A stretch of 64,000 nucleotides of DNA from Phytophthora sp. 'mugwort' (Eukaryota; Oomycota; Peronosporomycetes; Peronosporales; Peronosporaceae), in NCBI GenBank assembly GCA_033558025.1, contig JAUCEF010000018.1, positions 2,728,001-2,792,000 on the forward strand. Reading direction: 5' to 3'. The notes under the pieces were generated by a model. The model did no database searches, was not told the origin of the DNA, and was given only the letters and a program-made list of their open reading frames with translations. Below are positions 19,994-30,757 of the stretch, in pieces. The translations under genes and the position numbers were made by a program. Every line of letters starts with the position of its first letter. Within the stretch, counting starts at the first letter, position 1.

Positions 19994-21677
19994 ATGCTGA
20001 AGAAGGTGGCGCTGCGCGCCATCCAGGCCCGAGCGGTCTCGAGTCGATCTTTCACTTCTCGAGCCAAATCAACCTTCGCCGTGGCGGACGACCGCGAGGC
20101 ATTTAACCCCTTTGAGGTGCAGCCTGGATGCCTGCAGCCCGGTGCGTGACGAGTCGCCAGATCCTGCGGCCACGGATGCGAGATACTGATGTGCTTAGGA
20201 TTAATATTGTTGCAATGAGCAGGCCTGCCGGCCACGGAGTTCCAGGAGCGCCGGAAGAAGCTGTTCGCATCGATGCCTGACAACTCGGCGCTCATCACCA
20301 ACGCGGCCGAGGTTAAGTACATGACTCATGACATTCCATGGGAGTTCCACCAGAACAGCAACTTCATGTACCTCACGGGACTGGAAGAACCCGACGCCCA
20401 TGCCGTGCTTCTCAAGATCCATAACAAGTGCTCGTTTGTGCTCTTTGTGCGTCCTCGTGATCCGCACAGGTGCGTGTGTCTTGGGTGCAGAGCTGCAGTT
20501 TGATAGTGGGGTATTTGGTATGGACGACTAATACTGCTGGCTATATGATGCAGTGAGCAATGGGACGGCGCCCGTATCGGTCTGAACGGAGCCAAGGATC
20601 GATATTTGGCAGACGACGCCTTTCAGCTGACGGATCTGTCGCCGGCCATGCACAAAATGCTCTCTGGCGTGGACAAGGTATTTGTGCTGAAGCCTGACGG
20701 AGGCAGATACTCACCGACATTCGTGGAGGCGACGCAGAGCTTCCACAGCAAGTTCTTCGCTGGCGACTTCCTGGTCGAGCAGCTCCGTGTGGTTAAATCG
20801 GAGAATGAACTGAACCGCATGCGGTTTGCGGCGGACATCGGTGCGCAAGGATTCATTGATATGATGAAGAACACGCGGCCAGGGATGTCAGAGCTGGCGC
20901 TGGGGTCGACCTTTGAGGGGTCCATCAAGAAAAATGGTGCACTCTGGAACGCGTTCCCGAACGTTGTAGGATCCGGGTCGAATGCTGCGGTGATTCACTA
21001 CCTGGCAAAGCGTGGATTGCTCCGCGAGCACGACCTGGTGCTGGTTGACTCGGGATGCGAGGTTGCCGGTGGCTACGCTAGCGATATCACGCGTACATGG
21101 CCTGTGGGTGGAAAATTGTCGTTGGGACAGGTAACAATGTACGAGTTTGTGCTGGATGTCCAAAAGAAATGCATCGAGCACTTGAGAAGCAAGATCGAGA
21201 CCAAGGAACCTATCACCTTGAACGAGCTACACGATTATTCCGTAGATATCATGATGAAGCGGATGCTTGAGTTGGGCATTCTGAAAAGCAAGGGTGGACC
21301 ATTCTCACGTTCTGCTATTCGCGAGTTCCAAAAGTACAACCCGACGCACATCGGTCACTATTTGGGCATGGATACTCACGACACGCCTCACGTCACGCGC
21401 AGTGCGCCACTTGTACCAGGCATGGTGGTGACTGTGGAACCGGGGATTTACTTACCAGAGAGCGACGTGGACCTACCCGAGGAATTTCGCGGCATCGGTA
21501 TTCGTATTGAGGATGATGTTGTCGTACGTTATGCTTTCGTAGCTTAATTGGATTTCTTACTTACTAACATTCTCTGGTTACATGGCTGCCTCCTAGATCA
21601 CGGAGTCTGGTATCGAGATTACGACATCCAAGGTGCCTAAAGAGCTGCAAGCGATGGAGGCTTTGCGCTACGAGTAG
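19994..21677 (+). CDS. M24B metallopeptidase, mitochondrial Xaa-Pro aminopeptidase 3/ICP55 type
   Basis: Four exons: 19994-20141, 20223-20469, 20554-21523 and 21597-21677; introns of 81, 84 and 73 bp with GTGCGT/GTACGT donors, all in frame, giving 481 residues. The N-terminus (KKVALRAIQARAVSSRSFTS) is a mitochondrial presequence. The aminopeptidase-P N-domain follows (EFQERRKKLFASMPDNSALI, HQNSNFMYLTGLEEPDA). The pita-bread catalytic domain has the five expected metal ligands: Asp297 (VDSGCE), Asp309 (SDITRTW), His400 (HIGHYLGMDTHD), Glu427 (VTVEPGIYL) and Glu451 (RIEDDVV). The family removes N-terminal residues next to proline or, for ICP55, trims matrix-protein N-termini after presequence cleavage. 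The gene converges with the SPOC gene, 228 bp away. Confidence 0.9.
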
Positions 21678-21905
21678 ACTACGTATCTTCTCTTTTACTC
21701 GCATGGTGAGATCTAACCTGCGGCAGTAATAAATCCACTTTTGCTTGAGGCTATCTATTTTTTGTAAAGATTTGCAAATATTATATTGGAAGAGCATCCC
21801 ACTGCTGGTGCTATACCCTTTGGATATCTTCAACTGTCAGGATCTGCATTGCTCCATTCTCGCAAAATGTCAAAGTGGAGCTCGTTGAATGCCTCATACT
21901 CTTGT

Positions 21906-23127
21906 CTAAATAAGCACAGGCAAGTAATCGTGAGTGCTACGCCACCAGGAACTCATCTTCATCGACAACGTAACGTTACCGAAGTTGGGCGATTCTTGTT
22001 GCCCGTTTAATACGTGGCAAACTGGATAGCATAACCAGCTCTTCTCTCGGTGCAGATGCTGGAACTGGTACTTCGATCTACGTGATACACAGCGTGCAAG
22101 TCACAAAAAATGGCTTCGGGGCCGACGACCACGTTGAAAAAACATGATACCTGGTTGTTCTGATTCAGTTCACGCGAGGAATCATCGAGAACTGTATCTG
22201 CTACATCTTCCTGCTGCGTACGACTCTGACTGCGAGGGCGAACGCGACCACGCCGACGCTTCTCGCTTGCTTGTTCCGGGGGCCGAGCGATGCTAGCTTC
22301 GGCCGGTGCACCAGCCTGCGAGGGATCGATAGGTGCTGCATCGTCGACACGAATTGTCGTCATATTAGGCGGCAACGCAGCAGAGGTCTCCAGCGTCGGC
22401 TTCGCCCTTACGAGCACACAGCGCAACCGCAAGTCGTCCTTCTCCAGCGGTGCAAGTATCAAAAGACGCCCGTCCGCAAGAATAACCACCCCAGCCTGCA
22501 CCACCATACCATTGCACACTACACGTCAACGCCTCCATCGTGCAAGACCAATTCACTTCACCCATCTCACCCGCTGTCGGACTTTCAGGTACTTGGCAAA
22601 CTCCTGGAACGGGACGATATCTCCGTGTGTCGCTGGCACGACAATCGTCTGCGGCGGCTGCAATAAAAGAAACGTTGCCAACAACCATTGCATTTTTCAG
22701 CTCGTGCGCGCCCACTTGTCACCACACAAAGTCTTCCCAGCGTTACATTACGTGCTGTCTGCAGCAAGCGATGAGCTTGTCCACCTCCGCGTAGTTCATG
22801 CGCTTGACCACGTCTGCCACCTCGATACTAACACCCAACAACCACGCTTTCAGTCAGTATCTACATCTCCTCCCAGTGGCTAAAGCGTCAGCCGTGACAC
22901 TTCACGTCTGCACCGCCGAAAAGCGACAGCCTCAGTGTATCACAAGCCTCTGCTTTGGCGCCTAGTGCTGTGAATTTAAGAGCCACTTTCGCCACTAAAA
23001 AAACTCACCAGAGCGCCTCTAAAACGTCTAAGCCCACTGTCGGGTACGGCTGCGATGGCGCAGCGTCCGAGACGCCGACGCAGTCGAAGAGGTACTTGGA
23101 CGACTTGTACACGCTGAACGCCACCAT
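21906..23127 (-). CDS. SPOC-domain protein (five-exon model)
   Basis: Exons on the minus strand: 23127-23009, 22827-22752, 22657-22571, 22495-22151 and probably 22064-21906. The first four join in frame with consensus sites; intron 1 has a TACTGAC branch point. The product begins [16 protein letters not shown]. It then reads [48 protein letters not shown] and [16 protein letters not shown], the order expected in a SPOC domain (Spen-type partner-binding module in transcription and RNA-processing regulators). An acidic/basic disordered region follows ([16 protein letters not shown]). The last exon ([20 protein letters not shown]) is less sure: without intron 4 the frame would end at 22007 instead, and another intron near 21980-21910 is possible. 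No RRM is present, unlike Spen or FPA. Confidence 0.65.
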
Positions 23128-23249
23128 TGTCAGTGACTTACCAAGGGTACGTTGTCACGGATACGTCAGCATGTAACCCCAAAACGTACCCCAGCTGGCT
23201 TTCAACCAATCGCAGCGTCCCCCGCTATAAAGTACGTCAGTTCATAAAG
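23128..23249. promoter_or_regulatory. Bidirectional promoter between SPOC gene and MLH1
   Basis: Only 122 bp separate the divergent ATGs. On the MLH1 side there is a CCAAT core at 23206-23210 and a TATA-like CTATAAA at 23225-23231, 19 bp before the ATG. This spacing implies a short 5' UTR or that the TATA-like motif is coincidental. Function is inferred. Confidence 0.45.
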
Positions 23250-26200
23250 ATGGCAACACCGCCGCGCATCCAGCGCCTCAGCCCAGACGTGGTGAACCGC
23301 ATCGCGGCTGGAGAAGTGGTGCATCGGCCCGCCAATGCGGTGAAGGAGCTACTGGAGAATGCTCTGGACGCGGGCGCCACGCACGTGGCGGTTACAGTGA
23401 GCCAGGGTGGCCTGAAGCTGCTTCAGATACAGGACAACGGTCGAGGCATCCGGCACCAGGATATGGAGATCGTCTGCGAGCGCTTCACTACCAGCAAACT
23501 CAAAAATTTTGAGGACCTGAAAAACATCAAGAGTTTCGGCTTCCGAGGCGAAGCGCTCGCCAGTATCTCGCACGTAGCGCATGTGACCATCACGTCCCGA
23601 CCAGCGGACCAGCCCTGTGCGTACAGGTACGTCGAGATACAATGGGTACTAGCGCTACCAGGTGTTGATAGCGATGTCGATGGTGGTCGGTAAACTGTTT
23701 GTTCGGCTGTAGAGCTTCGTATCGAGACGGCAAGTTGGTGGCGAAGAGACCCGGTGAATCCAAGGATCCTAAGCCGTGCGCGGGGAAGAATGGCACACAA
23801 ATTGTGGTGCGTTTTGGTCGCTGCAGACTATTGAACATACTCGACAGCGGTGAATTTATAAGGTGGTTCACGCTTGTAGGTGGAGGATTTGTTCTACAAC
23901 TTGAGTACGCGGAAGCAGGCGCTGAAGAATGCGTCGGAGCAGTACTGTCGGATCCTGGATGTGGTGCAGAAGTATGCTGTCCATTTTGCTGCAAAGGGTG
24001 TCGGGTTTGTGTGTAAAAAGGTATTTCGTACAAGGCATTCAATTTTGTTGGTGTTGATCTCCCTGTTATTGCCCTGTTGGCTGATTTCGCTTTGCTGTCT
24101 GCTTACCTGTAGCATCGTGAAGCATCGTGCGGTGTCAACACGACACAAAGCTTGTCCCAACTTGACGTGATTCGATCAATCTACGGCAGCAAGCTGGCAA
24201 GTGAACTTACTCCGTTCGAACATATCAGAGACGCGACTGCTGCAGGCTCGATGGATCTGCAACGCCAAGTTCGTGGATACATCAGCAACGCCAATTACCA
24301 GTAAGTTCTGTCGTCATCTGGGTTTATTGGTTCCTGATGCCAAAATCATGCTGGATTATATAATCGGACTAATTTACTGATTTGTATTGCAGTCTGAAGA
24401 AAAGCAATTTTATCCTCTTTATCAACGACCGCCTTGTCGAGTGTCCATCACTCAAGAGGGCCTGTGAGTACGTTTATTCGCTGTATTTACCAAAGAACAC
24501 TCACCCTTTTATATATCTGAGCATAATACTCCCACCTTGCAATATTGATGTGAACGTCCACCCGACAAAACGAGAGGTGCGTAGGGCAAATGCTACAGGC
24601 TTAATCGATTATTAATCTTCTCCGTCGTTTCAATGTTGCCTCATGCACGATAGGTGCACTTTCTACACGAGGAAGATATCGTCGACTCGATCAGTCAAGC
24701 GATTGAGAAGCGACTGAAAGGTAGCAATGAAAGTCGAAGTTTTTCAGTCCAGCCTATCACCGCCATACTGGGAATATCTTCAACAAACAGCGGTGGTGCA
24801 TCGGCAAAGCAGCGCAGACGTGAAAGTGTCCTGGAAGAGGAAGAGACAACGATGGAAGCAGAATCAATTGATGACGAAATGAACAAGCGCGAGAGCGAAA
24901 GTGAAAATGAAGCCGACCTGTCCACCCACTCGATCGAGATCGACCTGAGCCAAAAGCTGACTCCCTCGAAGAAGTACCAGCCTGCGCTGGTATGCTTTGG
25001 GGTCAACCTTCAGCCAGTTTGTCTTGAAGGTTTCGTACCTCACCTAGTGTTTATGTGTGTTTGGGGGCTGGATATAATAGGCGCCGCAGCGTTTGGTGCG
25101 AACCGACCATCGCTCCAACACGATCGACAAGTATTGTTTCCTCAAATCCCAGAGAACTCAGTTATCGCAGCTATCCCAACTTTCTCAGACAAGTTCTCAG
25201 GGCACGGCAGAAGACCAGGATACTAGCCCCGACAAGGCAACTAAGCGAGATCCATCCATGGAACGTGATTCCAGTATGCCGACGTCAAACAATTCCCGCA
25301 AGAGAAAGCTGCTTGAAATTCAATCCAGTCAAGGTACGAACTTGCGCTTTCAAACGTGTACACTAAGATGTATATTTTAACATGTTGGGCGCACCTTTTT
25401 GCAATTACGAACGAATAGAACCCAAACCAGAGGACAAAGATGACCGCCGTGGAAGCCCGGAAGCCACTCAAAGTCCGCAGTTGCTATCCAGCGTTCAGAA
25501 CTTGCTAAGCTTGGTGCGACAAAAGAAAAACAAAGCGCTCACACGGGTAAGAATGGCTGTGCCAAAAGTGTAGGATCTTGGCTGACCATTGTGCTTGTTT
25601 CCCTCTTTTCCTTTTGCATGCCAGCTTTTCCGCGAGCACAGTTTCGTGGGGGTTGTCGACAAGCAGTTCTCGCTGGTGCAGCATCGCACGAAACTATACA
25701 TCGTGCGACACGACGAAATTGCTTTTCACGTGTTCTACCAGCAGGCCTTGCAGCAGTTCGGCAAGACGCGGCCAATTACTCTGCAGACCCCGTTTCCGAT
25801 CTACGACTTGGTGCTTGAGGCGCTCAAGAACCCCCGAAACGGGTACGATGAAGAGGACGGCCCCAGAGAGCAGCTAGCGGACGAGATCAAAACACTGCTG
25901 ATCGCTAACGGCCCCATGCTATTCGAGTACTTTTCGCTCGATATCGACTCGCAGGGCATGCTACGCACGTTACCACAGCTGCTACCTGACCATGACCCGT
26001 CGATCCATTCGCTACCAGAGTTCGTGTTCCACTTGGCTACCGAAGTGAATTGGGAGGAGGAGGAGGAATGCTTTGAGAGCGTGGCACAAGTTCTCGCTCG
26101 GTGGTATGGCGAGATGAGGTACCCGAGCAACGCCGAACGAGAGGCTTTGGTGCTGGAGCACGTGTTATTCCCAGCGACAAAAGTCGCTACATTCTGTCCG

Positions 26201-26281
26201 CCCAATGAGCTCAACGATACACAACTTATCACGCCTGTGGCTTGCCTCACCAACCTCTACAAGATCTTCGAGCGGTGTTGA
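23250..26281 (+). CDS. MLH1: DNA mismatch repair protein MLH1 (MutL homologue)
   Basis: Nine exons: 23250-23626, 23713-23806, 23880-24020, 24113-24300, 24393-24576, 24654-24989, 25081-25333, 25419-25546 and 25625-26281; introns 73-92 bp with GTACGT, GTGCGT or GTAAGT donors, all in frame, giving 785 residues. GHKL ATPase motifs are intact: [10 protein letters not shown] (33-42), DNGRGI (61-66) and GFRGEAL (96-102). The transducer domain carries [18 protein letters not shown] and [17 protein letters not shown] long acidic, Ser-rich linker precedes the C-terminal dimerisation domain ([17 protein letters not shown]). The protein ends in FERC, the conserved MLH1 tail that contributes to the endonuclease site of its PMS-type partner. 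It acts in the nucleus in post-replicative mismatch repair and meiotic crossover. A normal, apparently functional orthologue. Confidence 0.95.
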
Positions 26282-26674
26282 GTAAATAATCCAAGTCAAG
26301 TTGCTGGGTCCTTGCACGTTACAGACCGATCGTCGGGCCCATACGCAACCCATAAGGGCATGGAGCGTGAAGCCGAAAGATACTTCGGCAGATGCGCGTT
26401 GCCTCGATGCGGTGCCATCCACGAGAACCCCCCCCCCCCCTGCGCGTACACAAGTGGCTTTCTTCCGTTACAGCCAAGTCCTATAGGTTGCACCATCTGG
26501 CTAAACAAACCGCACAATCATTTCCATACAATATACTTTTTTAAACTAACAACATTGAGGGGAAGGGGGGTCTCTCCCAGCCAAACTCGACTCGACGAAA
26601 AAGACCTTGGTGTCCAGGTTTGTGCAGCGTCACCAGGGCCTCCTTTCCCTCACTTCCCATTGGCTCTTAGAGCG
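26282..26674. other. Intergenic/5' UTR of the PAS-kinase gene
   Basis: The frame of the next gene stays open back to 26312 (first ATG 26360), but the translation is low-complexity and crosses a C13 run (26428-26440), so I treat it as untranslated. The sequence TCACTTC at 26650-26656, 19 bp before the chosen ATG, fits the YCAYTYY initiator consensus, and an inverted CCAAT (ATTGG) lies beside it. Confidence 0.45.
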
Positions 26675-28975
26675 ATGAACGGCAACAAGACACACTCGGT
26701 GCACTTCGACCCGTCGGTACACGCGGACCCGGATAGTGGGCGCTCGACGGGGTCGACGTCCGCGGCCTTCCCTGCGATCCTCAATAGTGCGCCAGCCCCC
26801 GCGCCTCCTGCCAAGCGCAATAGCGTCGTGCGCAAGATCATGCTGCAGACAATTGGCGAGCAGTTCGAGGACACGACGCTGCCCGCTGTACAGAACTTCG
26901 TGGCCAGCGTGGAGAACTACTGTGCGAGCACCGAGAGCCTGTCCAGTCTGGGAAAGTCGCTGTACACGTCTCCAGTCCTTGTGTTCGTGGTGGACGAGGT
27001 TATGCGCGTCATTTTATGGAATGATTGCGCTGTCAAGCTCTGTGGCTACTCGAGAGAGGAGATGGCCGGCCGCAACCTGCTTAAGGAGCTGCCGTATCTC
27101 GTACCTCCTGCCACGGCCAAAGTACTGGCCGACGCATTGGCACATTGTGTCAGAGGATTGGCGGTGCCCAGTCTCATGCTGGAATTTATTGCTACAGATC
27201 AGACGAAGATCACGCTGCTGGGATCGTGCACTCCACTGGTGGGGAACCCCGTGGGGGCGGGCATGCTCGTGATGGCGCAAGATCTGACCCACTTGCCGTT
27301 CGCTATGGTGGACAAGAAGGCGTTGGCTGAGACGCCCGCGGTGCTGGATCAGACACAAGGAACACGTACGTTGGGATGATTTTTGTGTGTGATGTTTTGG
27401 TGGATATGGCGCTAATGGGATGTTTCTGTCTGTGTTTTTTGAATGATGTACAGCTTCAGAGACGCAGGTGGTTGCTACGACGAATGCCGCGATGCCTCCT
27501 GTTCAGGTTGCCGTACAGAGCGCGGCTCCGGTTCCGGCTCCAGTGCCGTCAGCAGTGGCATCCAACGCATCGACGATCCCCGGATGGAGTGAGATTGCAC
27601 CGAATTACTCGATTGAGTGTGTGCTTGGGCAGGGAAGTTATGGACAAGTGGTGCGTTGCAAGCACCTGCCGACTGGAGAAATTGTGGCGATTAAGAAAAT
27701 TCAGAACGTGTTCTCGGATCCCATCGATGCCAAGCGAATTCTTCGCGAGTTGTGTATCCTGCGTCAACTGCGGCATCCCAACATCGTGCAGATTCGTGAA
27801 ATTATCGCGCCGCTCGACATGGACCACTTCCAAGACCTTTTCGTCGTGTTTGAGTACTTGCCTTCCGACTTGGAAAAGTTGCTCCATTCGCCACAGTTCC
27901 TTACGGCCGAACACCTGCGGTGGCTTCTGTTGGATCTGCTCAAGGCACTGAAGTACATGCACTCAGCGGAGATTGTGCACCGTGACTTGAAGCCTGCAAA
28001 TGTGTTATTGAACCTTTCACCTGTAGCCATCAAGATTTGTGACTTTGGGTTGGCACGTGGGCTTTCTTCGTCAGCGTCGACTACAGGACGCAAGCGGAAG
28101 CGATTGGGCGATGGCTCCACTCCGGACGAGAGTACACTGCAGGGCGTGGGCGTGCATCCACGAACTCCTGCTCGCCGGATTCAACGTCAACTCACAGAAC
28201 ACGTGGTCACGCGTTGGTACCGTGCGCCAGAGATTATTTTCCGCGACCACGACTACTCAGCTGCTATCGATGTGTGGTCGGTACGTTGCCCTCCCGTTGC
28301 CATCCTCGTTTTTTTTTGTAGTTCATGTGATTGAGTTGCTGAACTAATTTTGTGGGTGACGGTTTATGTACTGCTCAGGTTGGATGTATCTTTGCTGAAC
28401 TACTGAGTATGCAAAAGAGTAGTGTGCCGTCACACTACCAGCGCGAACCAATTTTCCCTGGCGTATCATGTTTCCCTCTGAGCCCTGGTGCTGGTCAGGT
28501 AGCGCTGCCGCAGGATAGCCGTGATCAGTTGAACACGATCCTAGACGTGCTCGGCACGATGGAGGAAGAGGATATCGCAGAAATCGCAGACCCCGACGTG
28601 CAGTTTTATTTGCGTAGCCTACCGCCCCGACCAAATCGCAACCTGCAGGAAATGTATCCTGGCGCCGAACCTGAGGCCATTGATTTGCTCACATGGATGC
28701 TCAAGATGAATCCGCGCAAGCGCGCGACCCTTGATGAGGCGCTATCGCACAAGTACTTGGCGAGTATCAGGTCGTTGGAAGAGGAAATTGTCGCTCCCGG
28801 AACGATTCAGCTTGAGTTTGATGAGAAGAAGATGAATGTGACGGAGATCCGCCAACGAATGGTGAGCGAGATTCGATTCTATCACCCAACCGCTGGTACC
28901 AACACAGCAGCGAGCTTATCTACACGGGGACTACAGCCGAACGGTATCATTAGCAAGAAGGCTAAGCAAGGCTGA
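26675..28975 (+). CDS. PAS domain-MAP kinase-like (CMGC) fusion protein
   Basis: Three exons: 26675-27365, 27454-28280 and 28379-28975; introns of 88 and 98 bp join in frame to 704 residues. A PAS domain spans about 88-205 (TSPVLVFVVDEVMRVILWND, CGYSREEMAGRN). A Pro/Ala/Val-rich linker leads to a complete kinase domain from about 282: GQGSYGQV, VAIKK (Lys311), HRDLKPANVLL (Asp408), DFG (427-429), APE (488-490). The CMGC insert and an EEDI...YLRSLPPRP segment are MAPK-like. The activation loop is unusually long and basic (GRKRKR) and ends LTEHVVTRWYRAPE, so the MAPK TEY motif is TEH. The family phosphorylates Ser/Thr-Pro targets. The PAS module suggests direct sensing of a ligand, redox state or partner. 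The spliced frame is intact. Confidence 0.85.
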
Positions 28976-29049
28976 GAAGAAAGGCAATCACCAAAGGGCA
29001 TACTAAACACAGAAGTAGGTAGTCGAATTTAAGTTGTTGGCTTGACTTG

Positions 29050-30063
29050 AGTTCGAGATGCGAAGGAGAAGGATTATTAAGAGTACACACGCATTCCTCT
29101 TTGTTGGACGGCATTCTTGCCTATTTGGACAGGCATGAAAAATATTCGTCTGCCTATAATAATGACCAAACTGCCGTCTATGTGGACATGAATGGGCGCA
29201 CTACCGTCGATTTCGTGGGCCTCAAACGGTTGACGTTGTACAAGGTAATGATGGTAATATTTTCGTATGCTATGATTATTTCTGACAATTCGAATGTATT
29301 GGTAGGAAGCGCGGTGAATGGCTTCCACGTGTCGGTATTCCTTGCAGCATCAGCAACGGGCCACAAACTGCCTCCTCTCGTTGTATTTGCAGGTGTGCCC
29401 GGCGGTCCAGTCTCCCAAGACGTGTTCAATCCAGCATTTGGCGCTGGAACCACCCAGCACACCGTGCAGAAAAACATACTGTGACGCTACAGTCATGCTT
29501 GACTGGATTGAAAAAGAGTACGTCTTCTGGTAAGTAATACTTTTATTGGGATTTACGGAGTATAGGTTTGTGTTACTATAGGTAAAGAAACCGTCTGTCG
29601 AGGGATGCAAAATTTGATTCTAGACAGTTTGAAGACTCATAAGATGGCTTCGGTCCGCAACGCCTAGCAGCAGGAATGCTGCACGCAAGTCGAATTCGTC
29701 CCTCCGGGGATTACAGGGATATGCCAGTCCATGGACGTTCTCCGTGATGAAAGCCTTCAAGAACCATGTCACGTAAGTATTTATATTTGCTAGCTATTGG
29801 TTTGGTCTCTTCCTATTTGCTGAATTTTGAAGGAACGCGTACTGTCAATATCACATTGAACACCCGTTTCCGGCGAATCCGCAGGAGAGGTGATCTTTGA
29901 TGTCGCGTATTGCGGCCGAAGCCTGGGACGCCATTCCTGCCAAGGTTGTTGTTAATGGCTGCATCAAGGCAGGTTTGATCCTTACCGGACCGCGCGACAG
30001 CAGCGGTCGTTTTCGGGTTCCTGACGTATGGGCTAATGATGCGTCACTTGTATGCGATGAATA
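29050..30063 (+). pseudogene. pogo/Tigger-like DDE transposase fragment with introns
   Basis: Starts abruptly (LDGILAYLDRHEKYSSAYNN), about 75 bp after the kinase stop, without the N-terminal DNA-binding part. Then come QTAVYVDMNGRTTVDF (first catalytic Asp), a 61-bp intron at 29245-29305 whose removal restores TVDVVQGSAVNGF, HKLPPLVVFAGVPGG, a GTAAGT...TATAG stretch at 29530-29581 whose splicing no longer fits the frame, and NLILDSLKTHKMASVRNA (second Asp) after a frame change. A 60-bp intron (29773-29832) joins MKAFKNHVT to NAYCQYHIEHPFPANP. DDE_1 family. Stops and shifts show it is dead. Confidence 0.65.
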
Positions 30064-30720
30064 AATTTGATTCCATTTTTTTCGTGTCAATGACAAACAT
30101 TACCTAATGCAGGAAGGGGGTATCGTTCCTAAGAAAGTATCGCATACAGTCCTTCTTCTGACGTTTTTATCGGATGTTGTACTCGAGCCGTGCGTTGCGG
30201 TGAACCCGTGGTTTACGGTACAGATTCCGCTCTACATTTACCACTAGGTTGGTGACCACATCAATGTCGCGGCGGATATTGGCTTCAACTGCGATGAGCG
30301 GTCTACGCTATGACGCTATGACTGTCGTTCTAGGCACCGTGCAGCCAACGAGGAAACGTTTACGACAAGCATTAGGTGCTTGGTCTTCAGTGTGACGCAT
30401 GTCTTCAAGATTACCAAACCAACAGCTTGGAAAATAGATATATTGATCAATATCATTTTACAGGGGGACTGTAATTTAGTCCTGTATTTCCTTGAAATGA
30501 TATTCGATCCTCTTATGTCTGCTCAGCTTGCATCTAGGTTTGGATTTTTCGTGCCTTCAGGTGCCCGCAGAGGTGTGTAGGCAGTCTGGGCAAGGCTCGA
30601 GAGCTGAATACGTGCGCCGTTTTTTTTTTACGTAACCGTGATTTTGATATCCACCCGAACGGAGGTATATATACTTGTGATACCCAATCACTCAGTCGTA
30701 AATCAGGCGGGTCGGAATCG
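30064..30720. other. Spacer between pogo fragment and MULE
   Basis: About 650 bp. Short frames such as IVPKKVSHTVLLLTF and GDHINVAADIGFNCDE read without stops for 40-50 codons but I cannot assign them. They might be a further transposon remnant. Confidence 0.35.
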
Positions 30721-30757
30721 CCCCCCCCCCCCCCCCCCCCACACACACACACAACAC
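30721..30757 (+). repeat. C20 homopolymer followed by (AC)n
   Basis: Twenty consecutive C (30721-30740) run straight into ACACACACACACAACAC. A further C9 lies at 30795-30803. Simple sequence of this type is prone to length change. Confidence 0.95.

Noticed and set aside
26312..26674. N-terminal extension of the PAS-kinase
   Set aside because: The frame is open, but crosses a C13 run, looks non-coding, and an initiator-like TCACTTC lies just before the downstream ATG at 26675.
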